64,000 nt of DNA from PALSA-505 sp035308365. GTDB taxonomy: Bacteria > Actinomycetota > Actinomycetes > Streptosporangiales > Streptosporangiaceae. Position numbers and translations under genes: made by a program. Below are positions 31,253 to 40,725 of the stretch, in pieces. Numbering within the stretch: the first letter of the stretch is position 1; the number at the start of each line of letters is the position of its first letter. The stretch is taken from assembly GCA_035308365.1 (NCBI GenBank), contig DATGGU010000024.1, positions 19,823 to 83,822 on the forward strand, read 5' to 3'. The notes below the pieces were generated by a model. The model saw only the letters and a list, made by a program, of their open reading frames with translations. It was not told the DNA's origin and made no database searches.

Positions 31253-32332
31253 ATGGGATCGGTACGGGTAGCCATCGTGGGCGTAGGCAACTGCGCGAGT
31301 TCCCTGGTCCAAGGCGTGGAGTACTACGCCGACGCTGACCCGGGCAGCCGGGTGCCGGGCCTGATGCATGTGCAGTTTGGCCCGTACCACGTCAGCGACG
31401 TGGAGTTCGTCGCTGCCTTCGACGTGGACGCCAAGAAGGTCGGCCAGGACCTGTCAGCGGCCATCCTGGCCAGCGAGAACAACACCATCAAGATCTGCGA
31501 CGTGCCCCCTACGGGGGTCATCGTGCAGCGTGGCCACACCTTCGACGGCCTGGGCGAGTATTACCGGGACATCATCACCGAGTCCGACGAGCCCCCGGTG
31601 GACGTGGTGCGGGTGCTCAGGGAGACCCAGGCGGACGTGCTCGTCTCCTATCTGCCAGTGGGCTCCGAAGAGGCCGACAAGTTCTATGCGCAGTGCGCCA
31701 TCGACGCCGGCGTCGCCTTTGTCAACGCGCTTCCGGTATTCATCGCGTCCGACCCGCAGTGGGCCGGCAAGTTCACCGAGGCGGGTGTGCCGGTCATCGG
31801 TGACGACATCAAGTCCCAGGTCGGCGCCACCATCACCCACCGGGTCATGGCGAAGCTATTCGAGGACCGCGGCGTCGAGTTGCTCCGCACCTACCAGCTC
31901 AACGTCGGCGGCAACATGGACTTCATGAACATGCTGGAGCGCAGCAGGCTCCAGACCAAGAAGCTGTCCAAGACCCGGTCCGTCACCTCGCAGATCCCAC
32001 ACGAGATGGAGCGCGCCTCGGTGCACATCGGCCCGTCCGACCATGTCCCCTGGCTGGACGACCGCAAGCTGGCGTTCGTCCGGCTCGAGGGCAAGGCGTT
32101 CGGCGACGTCCCGCTGAACCTGGAATACCGGCTCGAGGTCTGGGATTCGCCGAACTCCGCGGGGGTCATCATCGACGCGATCAGGGCCGCCAAGATCGCC
32201 AAGGACCGTGGCATCGGCGGCCCGGTGCTGTCTCCGTCGTCCTACTTCATGAAGTCGCCGCCCGAGCAGTACGGCGACGACGTGTGCCGCGACCTGGTGG
32301 AGAAGTTCATCGCCGGGGAAGTCGACCGTTAA
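31253..32332 (+). CDS. ino1: Inositol-3-phosphate synthase (actinobacterial type)
   Basis: The 359-residue enzyme converts glucose 6-phosphate to L-myo-inositol 1-phosphate with bound NAD. It is the first step to phosphatidylinositol, mannosides and mycothiol. Motifs include the Rossmann start SVRVAIVGVGNCASSLVQGV, DVEFVAAFDVDAKKVG, the VGDDIKSQVGATITHR-like GDDIKSQVGATITHRVMAKLF, LNVGGNMDFMNM, and LEYRLEVWDSPNSAGVIIDAIRAAKIA near the end. Length matches the short bacterial form. ATG at 31253 has AAAGGAG with eight-base spacing. It lies 87 bases behind padR, possibly co-transcribed. The MFS gene follows. Confidence 0.95.
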   Translation: MGSVRVAIVGVGNCASSLVQGVEYYADADPGSRVPGLMHVQFGPYHVSDVEFVAAFDVDAKKVGQDLSAAILASENNTIKICDVPPTGVIVQRGHTFDGLGEYYRDIITESDEPPVDVVRVLRETQADVLVSYLPVGSEEADKFYAQCAIDAGVAFVNALPVFIASDPQWAGKFTEAGVPVIGDDIKSQVGATITHRVMAKLFEDRGVELLRTYQLNVGGNMDFMNMLERSRLQTKKLSKTRSVTSQIPHEMERASVHIGPSDHVPWLDDRKLAFVRLEGKAFGDVPLNLEYRLEVWDSPNSAGVIIDAIRAAKIAKDRGIGGPVLSPSSYFMKSPPEQYGDDVCRDLVEKFIAGEVDR

Positions 32333-32383
32333 ATCAGCCGCCAGGGCGAGGATTCACCAGGAGTGACACCGTAATCTGAGCGG

Positions 32384-33811
32384 GTGGCAGCCAGCGCGGA
32401 TTCCCGGGGCTTCATGGCAGCGGTCCGCGGCAGGCTTGGCGGGCCGCCAGGGAAGCCGTCATCCTTCTTCCGTGACCTGTCGGCGGTGCTCGCCGAACGG
32501 GACTTCCGGCGGCTGTTCAGCACCCGGCTGGTCTCCCAGGCGGGCGACGGCATGTTCACGGCGGGGCTGGGCACGTATGTGTTCTTCAACGCGACCAGCT
32601 TCCCCAATCCGGCCAGGGCGGCCGGGGCGTTCGCCGTGCTCTACCTGCCCTACTCGCTGATCGGGCCGTTCGCGGGCATCATCATCGACCGCGTCTCGCG
32701 CAGGCAGATCCTGGTCTGGTCGGCGCTGCTGCGTGCGGTGTTCGTGATCTTGACCGCCTCGCTGGTGGCCTCGGGCAATCTCGGCCTGCCGCTGTATGCC
32801 GGCGTGCTGGCGGTGCTCGGTGTGGACAGGTTCTTCCTGTCCTCGCTGTCGGCCGCCCTGCCGCACGTCGTCCCCGAGGACAAGCTGGTCATGGCGAACG
32901 CGGTGGCACCGACCACCGGCACGATCGTGAGCTTCCTCGGCGGGTTCACCGGCCTGGGCATCCACCTGGCCACCGGCGGAGGCCGCGGCGGCTCGGCGGC
33001 GGCCCTGCTGGTGGCGGGTGTGTGCTACCTGGCGGCCGGGGCGGTGGGGGCGACCATGCACCGGGACCTGCTCGGCCCCGACCGGGCAGCGGCCGAGGCG
33101 CAGCGCACCGGTGCGCTCGAGGAGTTGCGGCTCGTCACGATGGGCCTGATCGCCGGGGCGCGGCACGTGCTGCACCGGCGGCTGGCGTCGGCCGCCCTGT
33201 TCGCCACCGGGTGCCAGCGGATGATGTACGGGATCCTGTTCCTGATGTCGATCCTGCTGTACCGCAACTACTTCTACCATTCCAACGCCAACAACGCGCT
33301 GGCCCACTTCACCCTGGTGATCGCGGCGGCGGCGCTCGGCTACGGCGCCGCCGCGGTGATCACCCCCGTGGCGAACCGGCGGTTGTCCCGGGGCACCCTG
33401 ATAGCGCTCCTGCTGGTGATCGCCGGCGTCGTGGCCGGGCCGCTCGGCTCGACGTTCAGCCAGGTGCCCTTCCTGATCGTCAGCTTCTCGGTCGCCATCG
33501 TCGCGCAGGGCGTGGCCATCAGCGCGACAACGATCATCCAGCAGGAAGTGGACGACGACTTCCGTGGCCGGGTGTTCGCCTTCTACGACATGCTGTTCAA
33601 CGCGCCGTTCGTGGTCGGCGCCGCCGTGGGCGCGGCGTTCATGCCGGCCACCGGCAAGTCATATCCGCTGCTGGCGGTGGCAGGCGGCGGCTACGTGCTG
33701 GCCGGGCTGGTCTACTCGCTGCTCATCCGTCAGCGATCCGGCGGCGGCCCCGCGTCCTCCCGGGAGGGCACGGCCAGCCCTTCCCGGTCCGCCCAGCGCA
33801 GTAGCTCCTGA
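32384..33811 (+). CDS. MFS transporter
   Basis: The 475-residue protein has about 12 membrane helices and the multidrug-type MFS pattern. It begins FRDLSAVLAERDFRRLFSTRLVSQAGDGMFTAGL, keeps the loop-2 DRVSRRQILVWSALLRA motif, and has DDDFRGRVFAFYDMLFNAPFVVGAAVGAAF in the second half. The family exports small hydrophobic compounds; the substrate is unknown. It is conserved between ino1 and pcnA in related chromosomes as I recall. GTG start at 32384. Its 3' end overlaps the convergent pcnA gene by 82 bases, and the shared region codes for both C termini. Confidence 0.88.
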   Translation: MAASADSRGFMAAVRGRLGGPPGKPSSFFRDLSAVLAERDFRRLFSTRLVSQAGDGMFTAGLGTYVFFNATSFPNPARAAGAFAVLYLPYSLIGPFAGIIIDRVSRRQILVWSALLRAVFVILTASLVASGNLGLPLYAGVLAVLGVDRFFLSSLSAALPHVVPEDKLVMANAVAPTTGTIVSFLGGFTGLGIHLATGGGRGGSAAALLVAGVCYLAAGAVGATMHRDLLGPDRAAAEAQRTGALEELRLVTMGLIAGARHVLHRRLASAALFATGCQRMMYGILFLMSILLYRNYFYHSNANNALAHFTLVIAAAALGYGAAAVITPVANRRLSRGTLIALLLVIAGVVAGPLGSTFSQVPFLIVSFSVAIVAQGVAISATTIIQQEVDDDFRGRVFAFYDMLFNAPFVVGAAVGAAFMPATGKSYPLLAVAGGGYVLAGLVYSLLIRQRSGGGPASSREGTASPSRSAQRSSS

Positions 33812-35220
33812 GTCGCCGCTTCCTTGCCCACCGGGCCCTTCTCGATCCGCAGGTGCAGCAGGTGCCGGAGCGCGTCGCCGACAACCCGGCCCTGGCCCAC
33901 GCCGAGGATGCTCATGACCTCGTGACCGTCCAGGTCGGGCCGCAGGCTGGCGAGTTCCTCCTGCTTGCTCAGCTCGGCGATCCGCTTCTCGAGGCTGTCG
34001 TAGGTGCGGGCCAGCCTGGCCGCCTTGGCCTTGTCTCTGGTCGTGCAATCGGCCCTGGTCAGCGCGTGCAACCGGGTCAGCAATGGCCCGGCGTCCCGTA
34101 CGTAACGGCGTACCGCGGAGTCGGTCCATTCGCCGCTGCCATAGCCGTGGAACCGCAGGTGCAGCCCGACCAGGCTGGAGACGTCGTCCACGACCGCGGC
34201 CGGGAAGCGGAGCTGCTTCAGCCGGGAGCGCGCCATGGTCGCGCCCACGACCTCGTGGTGGTGGAACGCAACGCGCCCACCGGGAAGCTGTGACCTGGTC
34301 TTGGGCTTGCCGATGTCATGCAGCAGCGCCGCCAGCCGCAGGACGAGATCCCCGGTCAGGCCGTAGCGTTCCTCCAGCCCGATCGCCTGGTCCAGCACGG
34401 TGAGCGAGTGCCGGTAGACGTCCTTGTGCCGGTAGTGCTCGTCCATTTCGAGCCTGAGCTTGGGTACCTCCGGCAGGACCTGGTCCGCCACGCCGGTATC
34501 GACCAGCAGCTCGATGCCGCGCACCGGGGCCGGCGCGAGCATGAGCTTGGTCAGCTCGGCGGTGATCCGCTCGGCGGACACGATCGACAGCCGGCCCGCG
34601 AGTTCCCGCATCGCGCGCTTGACATCATCGGTGGGCTCGAAGCCGAGCTGGGCGGCGAACCTGGCCGCGCGCAGGATCCGCAGCGGATCGTCGGTGAACG
34701 AGTCCTCAGGGCTGCCCGGCGTGCGCAGCACCTTGTCCCGCAGGTCGCCCAGGCCGCCGAAGGGATCGGCCAGGTCACCGCTGGGCAGCAGCGCGGCCAT
34801 CGCGTTCACGGTGAAGTCGCGCCGCCCGAGGTCGCTTTCCAGCGTCTTCTCGTACCGGACGTCTGGCTTACGCGAGTCCTCCTGGTACTTCTCGCTGCGG
34901 AAGGTGGTGATCTCGATGGTCTTGCCGCCTTTGCGCAGGCCCACGGTGCCGAACTCGATCCCCACCGTCCACATGGCGTCGGCCCAGTCCGCGGTGATCT
35001 TCATGACCTCCTCGGGCGAGGCGTCGGTGGCCAGATCGATGTCCCCGGAGCGCCGCCGCAGGAAGACATCGCGCACCGGGCCGCCGACGAGCGCCAGCTG
35101 GTGGCCGCTGGACGCGAACAGCCGGGCGAGCCCGTCCAGCGGGCGGACGACGGGCGCGAGCAGGCGGGCGGCGGCCTTGCGCTGCTCGGAGGTCAGTGGT
35201 GTCGAATCTGGCACGGGCAT
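33730..35220 (-). CDS. pcnA: CCA tRNA nucleotidyltransferase
   Basis: The 496-residue enzyme adds or repairs the 3' CCA end of tRNAs. The nucleotidyltransferase head has ALVGGPVRDVFLRRRSGDIDLATDA near residue 46, then RRDFTVNAMAALLPSGDLADPFGGLGDLRDKVLRTPGSPEDSFTDDPLRILRAARFAAQLGF. A C-terminal HD-type half follows with AALLHDIGKPKTRSQLPGGRVAFHHHEVVGA, as usual in actinobacteria. The tRNA-Arg gene in this window lacks an encoded CCA and needs this enzyme. ATG at 35220. Convergent 82-base overlap with the MFS gene. It is divergent from DUF6049, with a degraded repeat in between. Confidence 0.95.
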   Translation of the reverse strand: MPVPDSTPLTSEQRKAAARLLAPVVRPLDGLARLFASSGHQLALVGGPVRDVFLRRRSGDIDLATDASPEEVMKITADWADAMWTVGIEFGTVGLRKGGKTIEITTFRSEKYQEDSRKPDVRYEKTLESDLGRRDFTVNAMAALLPSGDLADPFGGLGDLRDKVLRTPGSPEDSFTDDPLRILRAARFAAQLGFEPTDDVKRAMRELAGRLSIVSAERITAELTKLMLAPAPVRGIELLVDTGVADQVLPEVPKLRLEMDEHYRHKDVYRHSLTVLDQAIGLEERYGLTGDLVLRLAALLHDIGKPKTRSQLPGGRVAFHHHEVVGATMARSRLKQLRFPAAVVDDVSSLVGLHLRFHGYGSGEWTDSAVRRYVRDAGPLLTRLHALTRADCTTRDKAKAARLARTYDSLEKRIAELSKQEELASLRPDLDGHEVMSILGVGQGRVVGDALRHLLHLRIEKGPVGKEAATQELLRWADREGLAVPSREDAGPPPDR

Positions 35221-35307
35221 CGAGGGTAGTGGAATGGATAAGCTTTAAACATGGCGCGGGGCAGCGTCTTCTCACATAGTGGCATCTACCCGCCGAGGCG
35301 GTCAGCC

Positions 35308-35375
35308 GCGCTTGTTGCTGTTGGCAACCGCCCCATGACCCACGGTATCTACTCTGGAGGACGACCCCCCGGACC
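35308..35375 (+). repeat. Degraded third copy of the DUF5318-flanking repeat
   Basis: CGCGCTTGTTGCTGTTGGCA, then a diverged middle and ACGACCCCCCGGACCCC, in the same order as the right arm at 30242-30336. It lies between divergent pcnA and the DUF6049 gene and provides the ATG at 35381, which I do not take as a start. Confidence 0.6.
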
Positions 35376-35440
35376 CCTGGATGAGACGGCTACACCGTCA
35401 CCATCCGCAACGCTCAGCCGGCGGCAATAGCATTTCAGCC

Positions 35441-37747
35441 GTGCCCCCTACCCATGTTGCGCCCAGGCGGATCCCCGCACCGGGTGGGCGCGGTGCCATC
35501 CGTAGGGCAGCGGGCACGGTTACCGTCATAGTCGTCCTCTTCCTTACGGTGGGGCCAGCCCTGATCGGCACAGCGCTGGCCAGCAGCGCGGCAAAGCGGC
35601 AATCGCTGCCCGGGCAGCTTTCGGTCATCATCGAGTCGGTCAGCCCGCAGTGGGCCACACCGAACCGGACTGTGACGGTCACCGGCATCGTCCGGAACGG
35701 CACGGGGGCGGCGCAGGTGGGCGAATCCATCCAGCTCCGGTCCTCCGGTATGCCCTTCAACGACAGGGACGAGCTGGCCCTGTACGCCTCGGGTGAGTAC
35801 GCGGCGGACGTGCCCGAGGGCAGCGCGGTGCCGCTGCCCGGCGTGATCGCCCCGGGCCGGACCGTGCACTGGCGGGCCACGCTGGACCCGGCCACGGTGG
35901 GGATGACCCAGTTCGGCGTCTATCCGCTAGCCGCCCAGGTGCTGGACAGCGAGGGCATACCGGCCGCCACCGACCGGACGTTCCTGCCGTTCTGGGCCAA
36001 CGGGCCGGGCTCTCAGCAGCCGCGGAAGCTGAGCACCGGGTGGGTCTGGCCACTTATCGACCAGCCCTATCAGGCCGCCTGCCCCGGGCTGCTCTCCAGT
36101 GGCCTCGCCGCCAGCCTGGCCGCCGGCGGGCGGCTGAACGGCCTGCTGGCCGCGGCCGCCAGCTATTCGTCCGCTGCGCACCTGACCTGGGCGATCGACC
36201 CCGCTCTCGTGCAGAACGTGAGCAAGATGGCGAGCCCGCACACGGTCGGCGGCGGCCCTGGCTGCGGCGGAGCCACGCACAAGCCCGGCAGCCGTATGGC
36301 CGGGTCATGGCTGGACAGCCTGCGCAGCGCCATATCGGGCCAGCAGGTCTTCCTGACACCGTACGCGGACGTCGATGTGGCCGCGCTGAGCCATGACGGC
36401 CTCGACAGCGACCTGAGGAGCGCGTTCAGCGAGGGCCGGTCCATCGGCCAGCAGATTCTGCACCTGCCCCCCAGTGGCGACACGATCGCCTGGCCACAGG
36501 GCGGGATTGCCGACTCGGGCGTGCTCGGCAGCCTTGCGGTCAACGGGATCGGCACCGTGGTGCTCGACTCCAGCGTGATGCCGCCGGCCGGCGCGATACC
36601 CAACTACACACCGAGCGCGCAGGCATCCGCCGCCTCCGGTGTCGGTTCGTCGCTGCATGTGCTGCTCGCAGACCACACGATCAGCAACCTTCTCGCGAGC
36701 GCACCGGCCAGCGGCCCGGGCGCGACGTTCGCCACCGAGCAGAGCTTCCTCGCGCAGACGGCCATGATCGTCGCGGAGGCTCCGAACCTGGCCCGGTCGC
36801 TGGTGGTGACCCCGCCGTCGCGGTGGAATCCATCCCCGGGCCTGGCCCGCGGCCTGCTCGCGGAGACGGTGCACGCCCCCTGGCTGCGGCCGGCCAGCCT
36901 GGCGGACCTGGCCGCGGCCCCGCACCCCAGCGGGCAGGTGCGCCGCCAGTCCCCGCCCGACCACCAGGCCGGCCGGACCGAACTGAGCTCGGCATACCTG
37001 ACGCAGGTGGCGCGCCTCGACGCGGCCGTCAAGGTGCAGGCGGGCATTCTCAGCCCACCCGACCCCAGCTATCTGAGCTCCGCGGTCGCCGCGCTCGAAT
37101 CCTCCGCGTGGCGTGGCGACAGCCAGGCAGCCACCCGGCAGGACCTGCTCAACCGCGTGTCCGGCTACGTCGCCGACCAGGGCAGAAAAGTCAGAATCGT
37201 CGACTCCGGCCAGATAACCCTGGGCGGTTCCTCTGGCAAGGTGCCTGTGTCCATCTCCAACAGCCTGACCTGGCGAGACATCCAGGTCAGGCTGCAGGCG
37301 AGCACGCCGAGCCCAGGCCGGCTCAGCATCGGCAAGTACGACCCCGTGATCACCATTCCGGCCGGGAAGATCTACACCGTCCGGCTGCCGGTACATGCCG
37401 CCGCGGTCGGAGTGACCGACGTGACATTCAAACTGCTCAACCCGGATGGCTCCCCGTTGCCGGGCACCCAGGTGCAACTGTCCGTCCATGCGACCAAGTT
37501 CGGCACGTTGGCCCTGGTAGTGATGTCTGTGGCACTTGGTATCTTCGTGCTGACTTCGGGTGCACGAGCGATCAGGCGATCGCGGAAAGATGGCGGGCCT
37601 GAGGGTGATCCTGCGCCTGAACCGCCAGGTCCGGCAGCCATAACGGGTAGCGTCGGGTCAGTCCACAAAGGCGACGACCTCGCGAACGACCACCCGCCGG
37701 AGGATCCGGATGAGTACGCCGACGCACGGGGCCGGGCGCGCCGCTGA
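35441..37747 (+). CDS. DUF6049 secreted/membrane-anchored protein
   Basis: A 768-residue envelope protein of the DUF6049 family, always found between pcnA and murJ in this gene order. It has an N-terminal membrane helix (AAGTVTVIVVLFLTVGPALIGTALASS) and beta-rich extracellular domains (LSVIIESVSPQWATPNRTVTVTGIVRNGTG). A large middle domain with GWVWPLIDQPYQAACPGLLSSGLAASLAAGGRLNGLLAAA and LTWAIDPALVQNVSKMA follows, then an Ig-like end and a C-terminal helix FGTLALVVMSVALGIFVLTSGAR. No biochemical function is known. GTG at 35441 removes repeat-derived codons that an upstream ATG (35381) would include; the start is uncertain. It overlaps murJ by 38 bases, implying translational coupling. Confidence 0.83.
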   Translation: MPPTHVAPRRIPAPGGRGAIRRAAGTVTVIVVLFLTVGPALIGTALASSAAKRQSLPGQLSVIIESVSPQWATPNRTVTVTGIVRNGTGAAQVGESIQLRSSGMPFNDRDELALYASGEYAADVPEGSAVPLPGVIAPGRTVHWRATLDPATVGMTQFGVYPLAAQVLDSEGIPAATDRTFLPFWANGPGSQQPRKLSTGWVWPLIDQPYQAACPGLLSSGLAASLAAGGRLNGLLAAAASYSSAAHLTWAIDPALVQNVSKMASPHTVGGGPGCGGATHKPGSRMAGSWLDSLRSAISGQQVFLTPYADVDVAALSHDGLDSDLRSAFSEGRSIGQQILHLPPSGDTIAWPQGGIADSGVLGSLAVNGIGTVVLDSSVMPPAGAIPNYTPSAQASAASGVGSSLHVLLADHTISNLLASAPASGPGATFATEQSFLAQTAMIVAEAPNLARSLVVTPPSRWNPSPGLARGLLAETVHAPWLRPASLADLAAAPHPSGQVRRQSPPDHQAGRTELSSAYLTQVARLDAAVKVQAGILSPPDPSYLSSAVAALESSAWRGDSQAATRQDLLNRVSGYVADQGRKVRIVDSGQITLGGSSGKVPVSISNSLTWRDIQVRLQASTPSPGRLSIGKYDPVITIPAGKIYTVRLPVHAAAVGVTDVTFKLLNPDGSPLPGTQVQLSVHATKFGTLALVVMSVALGIFVLTSGARAIRRSRKDGGPEGDPAPEPPGPAAITGSVGSVHKGDDLANDHPPEDPDEYADARGRARR

Positions 37748-40454
37748 CAACGGTCGCGGGGATTACCCGCGCCATGGCGAGCCGCCCGGTCACTTCGTGC
37801 CGCCCACCGACGGGGCAGGCGTGCCACCAGACCATGCCTTTTCAGCCGGAGACCCACCCTACGGCGCTTCTTCAGCCGGAAACCGGCCCTACGGCGACCG
37901 CCGGACGGTCTGGGCGCCGCCGGACTGGCCAGACCAGCCACCTTCCCCCGCCCACGCCGACCAAGCACACCACACCGGCGGACCGCCACAACACCCACAC
38001 GACACCGGGCAGACACACTGGCCAGACCAGCCACCGGACTGGCCAGACCAGCCAGCCGGCTGGCCAGACCAGCCACCTCCCCCCGCCCACGCCGACCAAG
38101 CACGCCACACCGGCGGACCGCCACAACCGCCACACGACACCGGGCAGTTGCCGTGGGATCCCGGCTCCGCCCAGCAACAGCAGCGGACCCCGTGGCAACC
38201 GCCCAGGCCCTCCGGGCAGGACCGGCGGGCACCGGGGCAGGCCACGACGCGCAGCCCGGGACAGGATCCAGGCGGCAGCAGGCAGCCCTTGCGGGCACCG
38301 GGGCAGGATCCCCGCGAATCCGGGCAGAACCCGCGCGCCCCCCGGCAGGGCACCCACAGTCCTGGGCAGGACCCCCGCGCCCCCCGGCAGGGCACCCACG
38401 GTCCTGGGCAGGACCCGCGCCCGTCCAGGCCGGCCGCCCGCCCGCCGGGGCAGCAGCCGCCGTACGGTCCGGAGGGCTCAGCAGACGCAACGCGGGGTGG
38501 ACAGGCCGTCCGGGCGCCCGTACAGAGCCCGCGCCGCGCCGGACAGCCGCCACGCCAGGCGGTCCGGACGCCGCGGTCCCCCGGGCAGCCGGCATATCCC
38601 CCCGGACCGCCACCAGATAACCCCGGCCAGGGCCAGCGGGTACCCGGGCGGGCCGGCGGCGAGCCGTACCGGCAGCCGGGTTCGCCGGTCCGGACCTACG
38701 GCCAGCCCACCTGGGGACCGCGGACGCCGCGGCGGCCACCCAGCAGCACGACCACCACCACCACCAGCAGTGAGAGCGACAGTTCCCTGCTGCGGTCCAG
38801 CGGCGGGATGGCGCTCGGCACGCTCGCCTCCCGGCTGACCGGCTTTCTGAGCGCCCTCATGCTCGCCTACGCGGTCGGCGACCGCGCACTCGGCAACGCC
38901 TACAACACCGCCAACACGCTGCCGAACGTGGTCTACAACCTCATGCTGGGCGGGATCCTCACCAGCGTGGTCGTCCCGCTGCTCATCACCGCGGCCAAGC
39001 GGGATCCCGACCGTGGCGAAGGCTACTTCCAGCGGATCTTCAGCCTCGGAGTGATCGCGCTCGGTGCGATCACCCTGGTCGCCACCCTTGGCGCGGCGCT
39101 GATCGTGGATGTGTACGCGAGCAAGCTGCCCGGCGCGGAACACCACGTGACGGTGGAGTTCGCGTACTTCTTCATCCCTCAGATCTTCTTCTATGGGATG
39201 AGCGCGCTGGCCGGGGCGATCCTGAACGCCCGCGGCCGGTTCGCCGCGCCGATGTGGACCCCAGTGATCAACAACATCGTGGTGATCCTGGTCCTGCTGC
39301 TGTACCTGTCCATAGCGGGCTTCGGCCGTACGCCCAGCAACATCTCATCCGGTGAGGTCAAGCTGCTCGGCGTCGGCACCACCCTCGGCATCATCGCGCA
39401 GACCGTCGCGCTGCTCCCCGCGCTGGCGCGGGCCGGCTTCCGGCCCAGGCCCACGTTCGGCTTCCGCCGCGAAGAGGTGGCCGAGATCGGCCGGCTGGCC
39501 GGCTGGCTGGCCGGGTACGTAGTCACCACGCAGGTCACGTTCTTTACCACGCTGGTTATAGCCGGCGCGGTCTCCGTGCACGATGCGGCCGCGGGGTACT
39601 CCGCGTACCAGTATGCCTACCTGCTGTTCCAGATGCCTTACGCCGTCGTCGGCATCTCGGTGATCACCGCGCTGCTGCCCCGGATGAGCGCGCACGCCTC
39701 GGCCCGCCGCTACTCCCGGGTCCGGGCGGACTTCTCCACCGGCATCCGGCTGTCCGCGGTGGTCGTGGTGCCCGCCTCGCTGCTGCTCGCCGTGCTCGGC
39801 GGGCCGTTGGCCCAGATGCTGTTCGGGCACGGCAGCACCACGGTCTCGGGTGCGGACTACATCGGCAAAGTGTTCGCCGTGTTCTCGCTCGGCCTGGTCC
39901 CGTACATGACGTTCCAGCTCCTGCTGCGGGTCTTCTACTCGCTGCACGACAGCCGCACGCCTTGTTTCATCGGGCTGGTCACGATGGCGACCAACATCAT
40001 GGTGAACCTGATCGCGTGGAACACGCTGCCGCCAGGCCAGGTCGACGAGGGGCTCGCGGCCGGCTTCGGCATCGCGAACCTTGTCGGCACCATCGTGGCA
40101 TGGCGGCTGCTCATCCGCCGGGTCGGCAGCCTGGACGGGCGGGCGATCACCCGGAGCCTGGTCAAGATGCACGTCGCGGCCATCCCGCCGGCCATGTTCG
40201 CCCTGGAGATGACCTTCACGATCGGCGTGGTCTTCCACCCGGGCTTCACCTACGGCCTGGCCACGGTCGTGGTCGGCGGCGGTGGCGGGCTGCTGCTCTA
40301 TGTGCTGTTCGCCCGGTCCCTGCGGATCGCGGAGGTCTCCCAGTTGCTGGCCACGGTCGGAGCGCGGTTCGGCCGCCGCCAGGGCCCGGCCACGCCCCAG
40401 CCCCGCCCGCCGCAGCGACGCGGCACCGGGCCGCCAGGACGTCCCCGGCGGTAA
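37710..40454 (+). CDS. murJ: Lipid II flippase MurJ/MviN with long disordered N terminus
   Basis: The 914-residue flippase moves lipid II across the membrane for wall synthesis. The first ~355 residues are cytoplasmic low complexity (Pro/Gly/Gln/Asp rich, with repeated WPDQPPDWPDQPAGWPDQP and GQDPRAPRQGTHSPGQD blocks). The MurJ core begins SSGGMALGTLASRLTGFLSALMLAYAVGDRALGNAYNTANTLPNVVYNLMLGGILTSVVVPLL and runs through 14 predicted helices, with the conserved arginine-containing SRLTGF and ARGRFAAP-like segments. A tail of 40 basic/proline residues ends it. ATG at 37710 has GGAGG upstream within the DUF6049 gene. In mycobacteria MurJ carries a C-terminal pseudokinase; here that part is the separate gene downstream. 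Confidence 0.95.
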   Translation: MSTPTHGAGRAADNGRGDYPRHGEPPGHFVPPTDGAGVPPDHAFSAGDPPYGASSAGNRPYGDRRTVWAPPDWPDQPPSPAHADQAHHTGGPPQHPHDTGQTHWPDQPPDWPDQPAGWPDQPPPPAHADQARHTGGPPQPPHDTGQLPWDPGSAQQQQRTPWQPPRPSGQDRRAPGQATTRSPGQDPGGSRQPLRAPGQDPRESGQNPRAPRQGTHSPGQDPRAPRQGTHGPGQDPRPSRPAARPPGQQPPYGPEGSADATRGGQAVRAPVQSPRRAGQPPRQAVRTPRSPGQPAYPPGPPPDNPGQGQRVPGRAGGEPYRQPGSPVRTYGQPTWGPRTPRRPPSSTTTTTTSSESDSSLLRSSGGMALGTLASRLTGFLSALMLAYAVGDRALGNAYNTANTLPNVVYNLMLGGILTSVVVPLLITAAKRDPDRGEGYFQRIFSLGVIALGAITLVATLGAALIVDVYASKLPGAEHHVTVEFAYFFIPQIFFYGMSALAGAILNARGRFAAPMWTPVINNIVVILVLLLYLSIAGFGRTPSNISSGEVKLLGVGTTLGIIAQTVALLPALARAGFRPRPTFGFRREEVAEIGRLAGWLAGYVVTTQVTFFTTLVIAGAVSVHDAAAGYSAYQYAYLLFQMPYAVVGISVITALLPRMSAHASARRYSRVRADFSTGIRLSAVVVVPASLLLAVLGGPLAQMLFGHGSTTVSGADYIGKVFAVFSLGLVPYMTFQLLLRVFYSLHDSRTPCFIGLVTMATNIMVNLIAWNTLPPGQVDEGLAAGFGIANLVGTIVAWRLLIRRVGSLDGRAITRSLVKMHVAAIPPAMFALEMTFTIGVVFHPGFTYGLATVVVGGGGGLLLYVLFARSLRIAEVSQLLATVGARFGRRQGPATPQPRPPQRRGTGPPGRPRR

Positions 40455-40725
40455 CACCGGCGAGGATGAGCACGGACAGGCACAATCGCCTCAGCTCACC
40501 CTCTGGACACATACTCAGGCCAGATGAAATCCCAGGTGCGTGCGAGTGAATTCGCGGCGCTGGCGAATAACGGTTTGCTCGCTGGGATGGGCGGCAACTC
40601 CAGATGACGCCGCTTACGCCCTAGCATGGTGTCCAGCACGTGCGGCATACCGCATCGCGGGTATGGTCATCTGCCGGGGCTCGGAAGGAGCGACGAGGGC
40701 TGGCCCCGCTCTCGAGAGCTGGCGT

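Noticed and set aside
36305..37489. Long minus-strand frame opposite the DUF6049 gene
   Set aside because: Shadow frame with histidine/arginine-rich random composition; DUF6049 has the expected neighbours and domain pattern.
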